Positions 8,131 through 17,130 of a stretch of DNA of 64,000 bases are shown piece by piece. The DNA comes from an uncultured Rhizobiaceae group bacterium (GTDB lineage Bacteria; Pseudomonadota; Alphaproteobacteria; Rhizobiales; Rhizobiaceae): NCBI GenBank assembly GCA_937958815.1, contig CALGMR010000003.1:1-64000 (forward strand), written 5' to 3'. Position numbers and translations under genes: made by a program. Under the pieces are notes generated by a model. It saw only the letters and a list, made by a program, of their open reading frames with translations. It made no database searches and was not told where the DNA came from. Each line of letters starts with the position of its first letter. Positions within the stretch are counted from its first letter, which is position 1.

Positions 8131-10776
8131 TTAAGCCGCGTTCTGGCTTTCACTATCAGCTTTCACTTCAAAAGTCCCATCAACAGGACGAGGTTTTGAG
8201 CCTTTTACCCGAAAACGCAAGCGGTCCGACCCTGATGTAATGCCAATGGTTGCACCATCAGAGATTTCACCTGCCAGCAACATTTCAGCCAACGGATCTT
8301 GAACCGCCGATTGGATGACGCGTTTTAGAGGTCTTGCCCCATATGCGGGGTCATACCCCTTATCCGCCAGCCATGTCAGCGCGTCTTCGTTCAATTCCAG
8401 CGAAATTTTGCGTTCTTCGAGAAGAGCTTCAAGTCGCGCCAGCTGAATTTTCACAATGGCTGCCATGTTAGAACGCTGCAAACGATGGAAGAGAATGGTC
8501 TCATCCACACGGTTCAGGAACTCAGGACGGAACGACAGTTTCACCATGTCCATGACCTGGTCACGCACTGACGCAACATCTTCGCCATCACCAAGATTGA
8601 CCAAAAATTCCGCACCCAAATTTGACGTCATAATGATCAAAGTGTTTCGGAAATCGACTGTACGGCCCTGACCATCTGTCAGACGGCCATCATCGAGAAC
8701 CTGCAACAACACATTGAACACATCGGGATGCGCTTTTTCGATCTCATCGAACAGCACAACCTGATAGGGACGACGGCGAACAGCTTCCGTGAGAACACCA
8801 CCTTCATCATATCCCACATATCCTGGAGGCGCTCCCAGAAGACGGGCAACAGAATGTTTCTCCATATATTCTGACATATCGAGACGCACCATGGCGCTGT
8901 CATCATCAAACAGATAATCCGCCAAAGCTTTCGTCAATTCTGTTTTACCAACACCTGTCGGCCCAAGGAAAATGAACGACCCCATCGGACGGTTTGGATC
9001 TTGCAAACCGGCACGTGAACGACGCACCGCTTTTGACACGGCAGCTACGGCTTCGCCCTGCCCCACCACACGGTTGGCCAAAACATCTTCCATGGCGAGC
9101 AGCTTTTCACGCTCCCCTTCCAACATTTTATCAACGGGGATACCCGTCCAGCGAGACACCACATGGGCGATGTGTTGCGGCGTCACAGCTTCATCCACCA
9201 TGGCCGCTTCTTCATCGTCGCCTTCTGCGTCTCCGATTTGTTTTTCCAAATCAGGGATCACGCCATAAGACAACTCACCCGCCTTCGCGAGATCACCCTC
9301 GCGCTGAGCGATCTCCAGTTCAGAACGCGCGTGGTCGAGTTTTTCTTTCAAATCCCTCGTGCCAGACAAACGATCCTTTTCTGCCAACCAACGGGCAGAC
9401 AAGACTTGTGCTTTTTCTTCCAGTTCGGAGAGATCGCTTTCGAGTTTCTCAAGACGATCTTTCGATGCTTTGTCAGTTTCTTTGCTCAAAGCTTCGCGCT
9501 CGATTTTCAACTGAATAATACGACGATCGAGCTCATCCAACTCCTCAGGTTTGGAATCCACCTGCATGCGCAAACGAGAGCCCGCTTCATCCATCAGATC
9601 GATGGCCTTGTCCGGCAAAAACCGATCCGTGATATAGCGGTTCGACAAAGACGCAGCAGACACCAGAGCGGAATCTGCAATGCGAACGCCGTGGTGCAAC
9701 TCATACTTCTCTTTGATGCCGCGCAGAATGGAGATCGTGTCCTCCACCGTAGGCTCATTGATGAAGACGGGCTGGAAACGCCGCGCAAGTGCCGCGTCTT
9801 TTTCTACGTGTTTGCGATATTCATCCAATGTGGTTGCGCCAACACAATGCAACTCACCCCGCGCCAATGCAGGTTTCAGCAAATTGGAAGCGTCCATCGC
9901 TCCATCAGATTTACCCGCGCCCACCAACGTGTGCATTTCGTCGATGAACAAGACAATACCACCTTCGGCGGCAGTGACTTCCGACAAAACAGCTTTCAGG
10001 CGTTCTTCAAATTCACCGCGATATTTTGCACCCGCAATCAAAGCGCCCATATCCAACGCCATCAGTGTTTTGTCGCGCAAGCTTTCCGGCACATCGCCGT
10101 TGACAATACGAAGCGCGAGCCCTTCTGCGATGGCTGTTTTACCCACGCCGGGCTCACCAATCAAAACAGGATTATTTTTGGTGCGGCGCGACAGAACCTG
10201 AACCGCACGCCGAATTTCTTCGTCTCGCCCAATAACAGGGTCAAGCTTTCCTTCCCGTGCATCGAGAGTGAGATCACGGGCATATTTTTTCAGCGCATCA
10301 TAGCCGTCTTCAGCAGAAGCAGAATCTGCTGTTCTGCCTTTGCGAATAACTTCAATCGCGTCGTTCAAGGACGCTGGAGACACGCCAGCTTTCTTTAAAA
10401 TATCAGCTGTTTTAGCAGACTTCTCCATCGCCAAAGCCAGCAAGAAACGCTCCACAGTGATGTAGGAATCGCCAGCTTTTTTCGCGACCTTTTCTGCCTG
10501 TTCGGAGACTTTCGCCAAGCCTTGAGACAGATGCACGCCGGAATTGCTGCCAGAAACTTTGGGCATGGCGCCAATCGCAGCTTCTGTGCCAAGCAACGCG
10601 GCTTTGGCGTCTCCGCCAGCGCGGTTGATAAGAGAGGCTGCAAGACCTTGCTCATCATCAAGCAAGACTTTCAACAAATGTTCGGGTGTAAGCTGCTGGT
10701 GTCCATCGGCCAAAGCTTTCGCTTGGGCGGATTGCACAAAACCACGCATACGCTCGGTATAATTTTCCAAGTTCAT
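8131..10776 (-). CDS. clpB: ClpB disaggregase
   Basis: 881 residues, slightly longer than the 857 of E. coli. Domains in order: N-terminal Clp repeat domain, first AAA+ module with GEPGVGKT Walker A, a long coiled-coil middle domain (about 410-530), second AAA+ module with GPTGVGKT Walker A, and the C-terminal D2-small domain. ClpB is a hexameric ATPase that pulls apart protein aggregates together with DnaK. The upstream gap contains two inverted repeats (10864-10892 and 10909-10940). A possible heat-shock (RpoH) promoter overlaps the latter at 10900-10931 (CTTT, 18 bp, CTTACATATT), with mismatches in both boxes. The DUF4167 gene upstream is the usual neighbour in Hyphomicrobiales. Confidence 0.97.
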   Translation of the reverse strand: MNLENYTERMRGFVQSAQAKALADGHQQLTPEHLLKVLLDDEQGLAASLINRAGGDAKAALLGTEAAIGAMPKVSGSNSGVHLSQGLAKVSEQAEKVAKKAGDSYITVERFLLALAMEKSAKTADILKKAGVSPASLNDAIEVIRKGRTADSASAEDGYDALKKYARDLTLDAREGKLDPVIGRDEEIRRAVQVLSRRTKNNPVLIGEPGVGKTAIAEGLALRIVNGDVPESLRDKTLMALDMGALIAGAKYRGEFEERLKAVLSEVTAAEGGIVLFIDEMHTLVGAGKSDGAMDASNLLKPALARGELHCVGATTLDEYRKHVEKDAALARRFQPVFINEPTVEDTISILRGIKEKYELHHGVRIADSALVSAASLSNRYITDRFLPDKAIDLMDEAGSRLRMQVDSKPEELDELDRRIIQLKIEREALSKETDKASKDRLEKLESDLSELEEKAQVLSARWLAEKDRLSGTRDLKEKLDHARSELEIAQREGDLAKAGELSYGVIPDLEKQIGDAEGDDEEAAMVDEAVTPQHIAHVVSRWTGIPVDKMLEGEREKLLAMEDVLANRVVGQGEAVAAVSKAVRRSRAGLQDPNRPMGSFIFLGPTGVGKTELTKALADYLFDDDSAMVRLDMSEYMEKHSVARLLGAPPGYVGYDEGGVLTEAVRRRPYQVVLFDEIEKAHPDVFNVLLQVLDDGRLTDGQGRTVDFRNTLIIMTSNLGAEFLVNLGDGEDVASVRDQVMDMVKLSFRPEFLNRVDETILFHRLQRSNMAAIVKIQLARLEALLEERKISLELNEDALTWLADKGYDPAYGARPLKRVIQSAVQDPLAEMLLAGEISDGATIGITSGSDRLRFRVKGSKPRPVDGTFEVKADSESQNAA

Positions 10777-10863
10777 AACAATGCTCCATCAAAAACCACT
10801 CTCCCAAACGGCGAGACCAGTTGATCAAAGAAAGGCTCCCGTCAGCGGCAAGCCCATAAAGTG

Positions 10864-10892
10864 AGAAACGTCTCATCGTTTGAGACATTTCT
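10864..10892 (-). repeat. hairpin in the clpB leader
   Basis: On the minus strand the arms AGAAATGTCTCA and TGAGACGTTTCT pair over 12 positions, counting one U-G wobble, around a 5-base loop. On the plus strand the same position is a C-A mismatch, so the RNA structure favours the clpB direction. It lies about 88 nt before the clpB ATG, and no T-run follows, so it is not a clear terminator. It could be a leader structure or an operator. Confidence 0.5.
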
Positions 10893-10908
10893 TTCCCCCA
10901 ATATGTAA

Positions 10909-10940
10909 GAAGCCGCCCTTTGATTTCAAAGGACGGCTTC
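10909..10940 (-). terminator. probable terminator after the DUF4167 gene
   Basis: On the minus strand, 14-position stem GAAGCCGTCCTTTG / CAAAGGGCGGCTTC with one U-G wobble and loop AAAT, 26 nt after the DUF4167 stop. Only a short T-poor tail (TTACATATT) follows, so termination may be partial and allow read-through into clpB. Confidence 0.55.
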
Positions 10941-10966
10941 AAAATTTCTTCAATTAAGGGCTGAAA

Positions 10967-11611
10967 TTATTCAGCAGCACCTGAGATAAATGCGGGAAGT
11001 TCACCTTCCGCCGCACTATCTTCTGTTGGTTTTTCAACTTTCTTGCGCGGACGAGCAGATGCGCGGCGTGGTTTTGAAGGTTTGTCTTCACCAGCTTCTG
11101 CCTCAACATCATCAGACTTTGCCGACGCTTCTTCCAAAACAGGCTGTGGTGCTTCAGCTGGGTCACTGCTCGTGTTTTCGCCATCGCCATCTTCTTGATT
11201 GCGCTGGCGACCACGACCACGGCCACGGCCACGATTGCGGTTGTCGTCCCCATCACCATCATCATTGCTTTCGCCACGTTCTGCACGTTCGGCATCACGC
11301 TTGGCACGTTCTTCATCGCGCTTGGCTTGTTCTTCTGCCTGGGCCGCCTGAGCAATGGCGATCAAACGGTTGTAATGCTCGGCAAACTGCCAATAGCTTT
11401 CCGCAGCAACCGTATCGCCAGAAGTCTGGGCGTCGCGGGCAAGGGTCGTATATTTTTCAGCAATATGCGCCGCAGTGCCGCGAATACGGACGTCTGGGCC
11501 GTTGCTCTCCATAGAGCGGTTCAGCTGATTGCGGTTGTTGTTATTGTTGTTGCGATTATTGTTGTTGCGACCGCGTGAACGTGAACGGTTTTGCTGTTGG
11601 CCTTGTCTCAT
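10967..11611 (-). CDS. DUF4167 domain protein
   Basis: 214 residues from the ATG at 11611, which gives the family's typical MRQGQQ opening; an in-frame start six codons earlier looks unlikely. The N-terminus is Arg/Asn-rich with runs of Asn encoded by AAC/AAT repeats (11532-11570). The conserved core follows: SNGPDVRIRGTAAHIAEKY and YWQFAEHYNRLI. The rest is charged, low-complexity and probably disordered, with Arg/Gly and acidic stretches. The basic, Asn/Arg-rich start suggests nucleic-acid or ribosome association, but no function is established. In Hyphomicrobiales it normally lies between prmC and clpB; here clpB is still downstream, but prmC is about 11 kb away. Confidence 0.85.
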   Translation of the reverse strand: MRQGQQQNRSRSRGRNNNNRNNNNNNRNQLNRSMESNGPDVRIRGTAAHIAEKYTTLARDAQTSGDTVAAESYWQFAEHYNRLIAIAQAAQAEEQAKRDEERAKRDAERAERGESNDDGDGDDNRNRGRGRGRGRQRNQEDGDGENTSSDPAEAPQPVLEEASAKSDDVEAEAGEDKPSKPRRASARPRKKVEKPTEDSAAEGELPAFISGAAE

Positions 11612-12118
11612 ACGACACTTCTCTATCAAACCCTGTGCTCAAATCTTTCGAACACATGTTGTATCCACCTCAAAGCGAGGCTGTTTTTGGGGTTGCCCCC
11701 GGTGAACGACGGAACCCCGTCAATAAAAATGAAAACTCTGCTTTTCCAATGCCCAATTTGCGTCCGCTTCTCCCTAAGACTGCGTGCAAACTTTTCTATG
11801 ATGTTAAGATTGGAGATCAGCCGATCAATCGTTTTCAACGGCGTTCATCACAACCCTGCCCCGTTTTTCTAAAAATGTGTTCAAGCGTTGAGCTGAACCA
11901 TAAAGCCTAGAATTTTGGGAGCAATTAAGCGCCAAGCGCTTTTCTTGTCTTAGAGGTACGCAATACGCAGAAAATTGCAAGCCTTTTTTTGATGCATGTT
12001 CAAATTTGTGAACAGATGTAATGATTTAGGGAGTGGTTGGCGCCGCGATTACGTCAAACTCTCAAAGCAAGAATGGAAGGAATGCGAACAAAATGACGGT
12101 TTCTAATCTCAATTCGCA
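11612..12118. other. 507-bp gap upstream of the DUF4167 gene
   Basis: No open frame here looks like a gene on either strand. It presumably holds the promoter for DUF4167-clpB, but I see no clear -35/-10 pair. A small hairpin (AAGCGC, CAA, GCGCTT) followed by TTCTTGTCTT lies at 11927-11951 on the plus strand, with no plus-strand gene before it. The gap marks the left boundary of the accessory region. Confidence 0.5.
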
Positions 12119-12535
12119 TCAAAGAACCGCACAAAATGCGATAACGATGAGCGACAAGCTGGATGAGAAAAACAAAACAAATCGGAGCATAACCCAGTTT
12201 CCAATGATCTGAGTGAGAGAGTGCGACACACGCAAGCCCACATATAACCATGCCATGATCAATGCCAATGTGCTTTGATTCTCCATCAATGAGATCGCGA
12301 ACATCAATGCGTAAAACGTTGTTGGCTGTTCATGCAAGTGATTGTAGTTGTCTGCCACCCAATTCACCTTATCTGGCAGCCGTTTACGCCAATCTCCACG
12401 AGGACTTGCAGCTTGCTGAGGAGCCACTTTGGCTTTCGCCATTGCCGGAATTCTGGTGGCGTACATCCACGCCCATATCACCAGAGTCCAGATCGCAAGT
12501 GCTATGACGGGAAACAGAAATATTTGAAGGGACAT
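12119..12535 (-). CDS. MAPEG family membrane protein
   Basis: 138 residues from the ATG at 12535, preceded by GAGG eight bases upstream. Four hydrophobic segments with the MAPEG layout: an N-terminal helix, a basic loop, then the conserved NYNHLHEQPTTFYALM region, followed by two or three more helices. MAPEG proteins include microsomal glutathione transferases and eicosanoid-synthesis enzymes; bacterial members are mostly uncharacterised integral membrane proteins that may handle lipophilic electrophiles with glutathione. It stands alone between the DUF4167 gene and the LacI gene. Substrate unknown. Confidence 0.78.
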   Translation of the reverse strand: MSLQIFLFPVIALAIWTLVIWAWMYATRIPAMAKAKVAPQQAASPRGDWRKRLPDKVNWVADNYNHLHEQPTTFYALMFAISLMENQSTLALIMAWLYVGLRVSHSLTQIIGNWVMLRFVLFFSSSLSLIVIAFCAVL

Positions 12536-12682
12536 ACTTTTTTCCTCTACGAATTTAAGGTTGCCTGATAGCGGCATAATTTAGAGCGCAATTATTCCAG
12601 TCATATAGATGCTGCAAAATCAATTTGTCTGCCGTTTTGGGCTCAGAGCTCCCGCTAGAATTCTCTGTGAAGATATAAGCAA

Positions 12683-13726
12683 CTAAATCCTATTCACTGA
12701 ATCCCTGATCTGCAGAGTTGGCTCTATCAACATGTCTTTGGGCTCAGGTTTTTCACCTTTGATTTTCTTGAACAAGGTTTGGGCGGCTAACCGGCCCATT
12801 TCTGTGTGGCCATCGTTGACTGATGTAAGAGCGGGGGCGGCGATTGAAGCTTCTTCAATATCGTCATACCCGGTGACCGCAATGTCTTTTCCAGGCTCTA
12901 ATCCGCGTTGGCGTAAGCGATGTGTCACACCCAATGCCACCGTGTCGCTGCAACATGCGATGGCAGTAGGTGCTTTACCTTGGGCGAGAATTTCGTCCAC
13001 TGCGGCATAGCCCGCCTTGCGGTCATAAGGTGTTTCGATGTCTTCACGGTTTGGCAAAGGCAGACCCGCTTCTTTGAACGCGTTTTGGAAGCCGCGGCGT
13101 CTTGCACGACCAGTGGACGTCAGGCGCGTGCCGCCCACCAATGCGATGTCGGAATGACCGTTTTCAATCAGGTGTTTCGTGACAAGGTGAAAACCTGCTT
13201 CATCATTGCCTAAAAACGCTGGCACGTTTGCATCTTCTACGGTTCTGGCAACAAGTGTGACGGGCAGTCCTGCCTCTTCAATGCCAGCAATATCTTCGGC
13301 TTCGGTTCCCACAGAGGGAGACATAATCACGCCGTCTGCACCAAATTGCATCAATGTGGAGATAAAGCCAGATTGCAGTTCCAGATCATCCCCATGGTTG
13401 CAGAGCAAAAACGTTTGGCGGTTCGAACCGAGCTCTTTTTCAATTGAGCGTAAGATTTCTGCGAAAAACGGGTTGATGATGTCGCGCACCAAAACACCGA
13501 CAATGTCCGATCGTTGCGTCCGCAGGCTAGCAGCGCGACGGTCGTAGACGTAGCCAATTTCTTTCGCACGGTCGCGAATACGAACCCGAGTTGCTTCGGC
13601 AACTAGGGGCGAGTCGCGCAAGGCCAAAGAAACAGTTGCTGTTGAGACTTTTAAATCATCAGCAATGGTGGACAGAGTGATTTTAGCTGCCACGTTATTC
13701 CCCTTTTTGGGCTTCCCCGTTGACAT
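12683..13726 (-). CDS. LacI/GalR family transcriptional regulator
   Basis: 347 residues. An N-terminal helix-turn-helix (TIADDLKVSTATVSLALR, about 19-37) and hinge are followed by a periplasmic-binding-protein-like effector domain with the family's landmarks GVLVRDIINPFFAEI, the ADGVIMSP strand, GGTRLTSTGRARRRGF and TGYDDIEEAS. LacI proteins usually repress a nearby operon until a sugar, nucleoside or related small molecule binds. The gene diverges from the eight-gene operon starting at 13889, 162 bp away, and is the obvious candidate to control it. Since that operon begins with 8-oxoguanine deaminase, a purine-like effector (as for PurR) is plausible but unproven. Confidence 0.9.
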   Translation of the reverse strand: MSTGKPKKGNNVAAKITLSTIADDLKVSTATVSLALRDSPLVAEATRVRIRDRAKEIGYVYDRRAASLRTQRSDIVGVLVRDIINPFFAEILRSIEKELGSNRQTFLLCNHGDDLELQSGFISTLMQFGADGVIMSPSVGTEAEDIAGIEEAGLPVTLVARTVEDANVPAFLGNDEAGFHLVTKHLIENGHSDIALVGGTRLTSTGRARRRGFQNAFKEAGLPLPNREDIETPYDRKAGYAAVDEILAQGKAPTAIACCSDTVALGVTHRLRQRGLEPGKDIAVTGYDDIEEASIAAPALTSVNDGHTEMGRLAAQTLFKKIKGEKPEPKDMLIEPTLQIRDSVNRI

Positions 13727-13805
13727 GCCGCCGCATGAGACATTTCAAAAGATAGAATTACGCCAATTCATCAAAGGTCACAATCGCCGCAAACAAGTTT
13801 TACGC

Positions 13806-13831
13806 AGGCCATTTTGATGAAAGAATGGCCT
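13806..13831 (+). promoter_or_regulatory. inverted repeat upstream of the 8-oxoguanine deaminase operon
   Basis: Perfect 8-bp arms AGGCCATT and AATGGCCT separated by 10 bases, 57 bp upstream of the first start codon and 80 bp upstream of the divergent LacI gene. A second, weaker repeat (GAATT-ACGCC-AATTC) lies at 13755-13769. Either could be the operator of the LacI protein. Classical LacI operators are near-palindromes with a central CG, which neither repeat has, so the first could instead be an RNA hairpin. Confidence 0.4.
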
Positions 13832-13888
13832 TGTTCATCGAGTGTGTTCCCGCTAGTTTCGGTCGGTTTGCAAAATAGGGCAGCTTTC

Positions 13889-15232
13889 ATGCGCATCTGG
13901 ATCAAAAATCCGCTTTCAATTCTTGCAGAAAACGCAGGTGGTGGAGTTGTCGTCAACGGCAATCGCATCGAAGAGTTGGTGCCTTCTGGTGGCGCGCCGA
14001 AATTACCAGGCGCTCAAACTTTTGATGCGAGCCAACACGTGGTTATTCCGGGCCTGATCAACACCCACCACCATATGTATCAAACACTCACGCGGGCACA
14101 TCCTGCCGCGATCAACAAAGAGTTGTTTCCTTGGCTGAAAGCGCTTTATCCAATTTGGGCCAAAAATGTGAACCCGGAATCGTTTCGGCTCGGCACGCGG
14201 TTGGCGTTGACGGAACTCCTGATGTCTGGCTGCACGACTGTCTCTGACCATCACTACCTCTATCCATCAGGCCTTGAAAACGCGATGGACATTCAAGTGG
14301 AAGAGGCGACGCGTCTCGGCATTCGTATGACGATTAATCGCGGGTCCATGAGCATGTCTGAAAAAGATGGCGGCCTGCCGCCAGATTCCATCGTGCAGGA
14401 TGATGATACAATTTTGTCCGACTGCGAGCGCGTGTTGAACGCTTATCACGACCGTTCCGAAGGCGCGATGATACAAGTGGCCCTTGCGCCATGTGCGCCA
14501 TTTACGGTGACGAAAAACTTGATGCGTCAAACGATGGAACTGGCACACAAACACGATTGCACTTGCCACACCCATTTGGGCGAAACCATCGACGAAGATG
14601 ATTATTGCATGGAGCATTATGGCTGCCGTCCTGTGGACTATATTGAGGACCTTGGTTGGATGAATGACCGGGTTTGGTTGGCCCATGGCATTCATTTCAA
14701 TGATGATGAAGTGCAGCGTTTGGGCAAACATGGGGTGGGTGTGTGCCATTGCCCAACGTCCAATATGGTACTGGCGTCCGGCCACTGCCGCACAAAGGAA
14801 CTGGAAGCCGCAGGTTCGCCCGTTGGGCTTGGAGTTGATGGATCAGCGTCCAACGACAATTCAAACCTGATCGAAGGTGTGCGCCACGCGCTTATGATCA
14901 ATCGCCTGACCTATGATGCGGAAAGCGTGACCCATTTCGATGCGTTCCGTTGGGCAACAGAGGGTTCTGCCAAATGTCTCAATCGTGACGACATCGGTAA
15001 AATTGCTGTTGGGAAACAGGCGGATTTCGCCATGTATAAACTCGACGATTTGCGCTTTTCTGGAGCGGGTGATCCTCTCGCCGCACTTGTGCTGTGTGGG
15101 GCGCATGAAGCTGATCGCGTGATGGTGGCTGGCAAGTGGAAAGTCGAAAACTGCCTGCCAACAGACATGAACGTGGGCAAACTGCGTCGCGAACATGGGA
15201 AAGTGGCCAAAGCGTTTCTTGAGGCGCTGTAA
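13889..15232 (+). CDS. 8-oxoguanine deaminase (amidohydrolase superfamily)
   Basis: 447 residues from the ATG at 13889, with AGGG eight bases upstream; an earlier in-frame ATG would add 25 residues with no homology. The N-terminus MRIWIKNPLSILAE and the body match the 8-oxoguanine deaminase branch of the ATZ/TRZ amidohydrolases, typified by Pseudomonas Pa0142. Metal-binding residues are visible: H60 and H62 in NTHHHMY, a histidine in CHTHLGE (about 229), one in AHGIHF (266-269) and D317 in GVDGSASND. The expected reaction turns 8-oxoguanine into uric acid and ammonia in the cytoplasm. It is the first gene of a tight operon; the next gene starts 2 bp after its stop. Confidence 0.87.
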   Translation: MRIWIKNPLSILAENAGGGVVVNGNRIEELVPSGGAPKLPGAQTFDASQHVVIPGLINTHHHMYQTLTRAHPAAINKELFPWLKALYPIWAKNVNPESFRLGTRLALTELLMSGCTTVSDHHYLYPSGLENAMDIQVEEATRLGIRMTINRGSMSMSEKDGGLPPDSIVQDDDTILSDCERVLNAYHDRSEGAMIQVALAPCAPFTVTKNLMRQTMELAHKHDCTCHTHLGETIDEDDYCMEHYGCRPVDYIEDLGWMNDRVWLAHGIHFNDDEVQRLGKHGVGVCHCPTSNMVLASGHCRTKELEAAGSPVGLGVDGSASNDNSNLIEGVRHALMINRLTYDAESVTHFDAFRWATEGSAKCLNRDDIGKIAVGKQADFAMYKLDDLRFSGAGDPLAALVLCGAHEADRVMVAGKWKVENCLPTDMNVGKLRREHGKVAKAFLEAL

Positions 15233-15234
15233 TC

Positions 15235-16005
15235 ATGAGTGATGGCGCACAAATTGAGGGGGCGGACGAAAACACGGTTTTCGTTTTGCCGCTTGGTGCG
15301 ACCGAGCAACATGGAACACATTTGCCATTTGAGACCGACAGCTTAATTGCGCAAGGTGTTTGCCAGCGCCTGAAAACCGCAGCGGATGATGATTTAGACC
15401 TGCGCATTTTGCCCGTTGAGGTCGTCGGCTATTCGCCTGAGCATATGGATCATGCGGGATCAAAAACGCTGACTTTTGAAGAAGCGATCAATCGCTGGAT
15501 TGATATTGGTGCACAATGTGCAGCAGTTGGCGGACGCCGCATTATCTTTATGAACGCGCATGGGGGCAATTCACCTTTGGTGTCGATTGTTGTTCAGGAA
15601 CTGCGTGTTCGGCATTTAATGCTTGCAGTGGCCACAAAGTGGGATCGTTTTGTGAAAGGCTCAGGCATTGTTTCCCCCAGTGAAGAACGCTTTGGTGTTC
15701 ACGGTGGCGACATCGAGACATCTGTGATGCTGGCAATGCGTGGTGATCGCGTTGATATGAAAAACGCTCATGATTTTCCAAATTTACAAGAAATGCTGAC
15801 CTTGGAAAACAAGCACCTTCGTGCTTATGGCTCTCATGCGTTTGGCTGGAAGGCGGCCGACCTTAATCCATTGGGTGTGACGGGAAATGCGGGGCATGCC
15901 ACCGCTGAAAAAGGTGAGGCGCTTTTGAAGATCGCGGTTGAAGGATTGCACGATCTGGTAAAAGAGGTTCGCGGGTTCGATTTGGCCTTGTTGAAAGACG
16001 CTTGA
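15235..16005 (+). CDS. creatininase family amidohydrolase
   Basis: 256 residues. The family's metal-binding motifs are intact: E24, H26 and D35 in GATEQHGTHLPFETD, H109 in NAHGGN, and E161 in HGGDIETS. Creatininase-fold enzymes open cyclic or linear amides with two metal ions (Zn/Mn); members include creatininase, the FAPy deformylase ArfB and mycofactocin MftE. The exact substrate here is unknown. It starts 2 bp after the 8-oxoguanine deaminase stop, so translation is probably coupled. Its partner enzyme suggests a purine breakdown or repair product, such as a formamidopyrimidine or a ureide; this is inference. Confidence 0.85.
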   Translation: MSDGAQIEGADENTVFVLPLGATEQHGTHLPFETDSLIAQGVCQRLKTAADDDLDLRILPVEVVGYSPEHMDHAGSKTLTFEEAINRWIDIGAQCAAVGGRRIIFMNAHGGNSPLVSIVVQELRVRHLMLAVATKWDRFVKGSGIVSPSEERFGVHGGDIETSVMLAMRGDRVDMKNAHDFPNLQEMLTLENKHLRAYGSHAFGWKAADLNPLGVTGNAGHATAEKGEALLKIAVEGLHDLVKEVRGFDLALLKDA

Positions 16006-16044
16006 CCCTTATGTTCAAGCTGAAGAATTTTGGAGACGCTCGCA

Positions 16045-17130
16045 ATGAGTGAAGCACGCACACCAGTTACAGTCCTCACAGGATATTTGGGCTCCGGCAA
16101 AACAACCTTGTTGAATCGCATTTTGAGTGAAGATCACGGCAAAAAATATGCGGTGATCGTCAATGAGTTTGGCGAAATTGGCATCGACAATGATCTTATC
16201 GTGGAAAGCGACGAAGAGATTTACGAGATGAACAATGGTTGCGTCTGCTGCACGGTGCGCGGGGACCTGGTTCGCGTGGTGCAAGGGCTGTTGAAGCGCA
16301 AAGGGCGTTTTGATGGTATTTTGGTGGAGACCACCGGTCTTGCTGATCCAGCCCCCGTTGCGCAGACCTTTTTCATGGATGATGACGTGCGCGCCAAAGC
16401 GCAGCTTGATGCTGTGGTTGGGCTGGTCGATGCCAAACATTTTCCATTGCGCTTGAAAGATGCACCAGAGGCAGAAGATCAAATCGCTTTTGCCGATGTG
16501 GTGATTTTAAACAAAGTCGATCTTGTGAGTGCAGAAGAACTGGAAAAAGTGCGTGCAACAGTTCGCAAGATCAATCCCCATGCCGTGATCCACACGGCTG
16601 AAAGATCGCAGATTGCGCTGGCTGAAGTTCTGGATCGTGGATCGTTCGACCTCGACCGAATTTTGGAAGATGATCCGCACTTTCTGCACAACCATGAACA
16701 CGGCCACCCCGATCACGAATGTGGCCCGAGCTGCGACCATGACCATGGGCATGGTCATTCCCACGACCACACGCACAAGTGTGGGCCGGATTGCGATCAT
16801 GATGATCACAAGCTGGATGCTTCCACCCACGACACAACCGTGAAATCTGTTTCCCTGCGTGCTGGCGAAATGAACCACGATTTGTTTTTCCCATGGATCA
16901 ACAAACTCACCCAGATGGATGGTCCTGACATTTTGCGCTTGAAGGGCATAGTGGCGTTTGCAGGCGACGATGATCGATTTGTCGTTCAAGGAGTGCACAT
17001 GATTATGGAAGGCGATCATCAACGCCCATGGCGCGCGGATGAAAAGCGTGAAACGCGCATGGTTTTCATTGGGCGCAATCTTGATCGTGAGAAAATTGAA
17101 CGCACATTCAATGCGTGCGTGGCAGCCTAA
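16045..17130 (+). CDS. CobW/COG0523 family GTPase, probable metal chaperone
   Basis: 361 residues from the ATG at 16045 with GGAG nine bases upstream; an in-frame TTG at 16030 is less likely. The G1 loop is GYLGSGKTT (13-21), the metal-binding CxCC motif is C66-V-C-C69, and NKVD gives base specificity. A His/Cys/Asp-rich insert (about 214-256) contains two copies of a CGPxCDHD motif. A CobW C-terminal domain follows. These GTPases deliver zinc, cobalt or iron to client proteins; some activate nitrile hydratase. Placement directly after two metallohydrolase genes and directly before a WD40 gene suggests it loads metal into one of the neighbours. A role in general zinc shortage is the alternative. 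Confidence 0.9.
   Translation: MSEARTPVTVLTGYLGSGKTTLLNRILSEDHGKKYAVIVNEFGEIGIDNDLIVESDEEIYEMNNGCVCCTVRGDLVRVVQGLLKRKGRFDGILVETTGLADPAPVAQTFFMDDDVRAKAQLDAVVGLVDAKHFPLRLKDAPEAEDQIAFADVVILNKVDLVSAEELEKVRATVRKINPHAVIHTAERSQIALAEVLDRGSFDLDRILEDDPHFLHNHEHGHPDHECGPSCDHDHGHGHSHDHTHKCGPDCDHDDHKLDASTHDTTVKSVSLRAGEMNHDLFFPWINKLTQMDGPDILRLKGIVAFAGDDDRFVVQGVHMIMEGDHQRPWRADEKRETRMVFIGRNLDREKIERTFNACVAA

Noticed and set aside
9163-10398. 411-codon plus-strand frame
   Set aside because: It is antisense to clpB, has biased composition with no domain, and arises from the codon pattern of the clpB strand.
11927-11951. Terminator-like hairpin AAGCGC-CAA-GCGCTT followed by T-rich sequence
   Set aside because: No plus-strand gene ends before it; it may be chance, so it is mentioned only within the gap entry.
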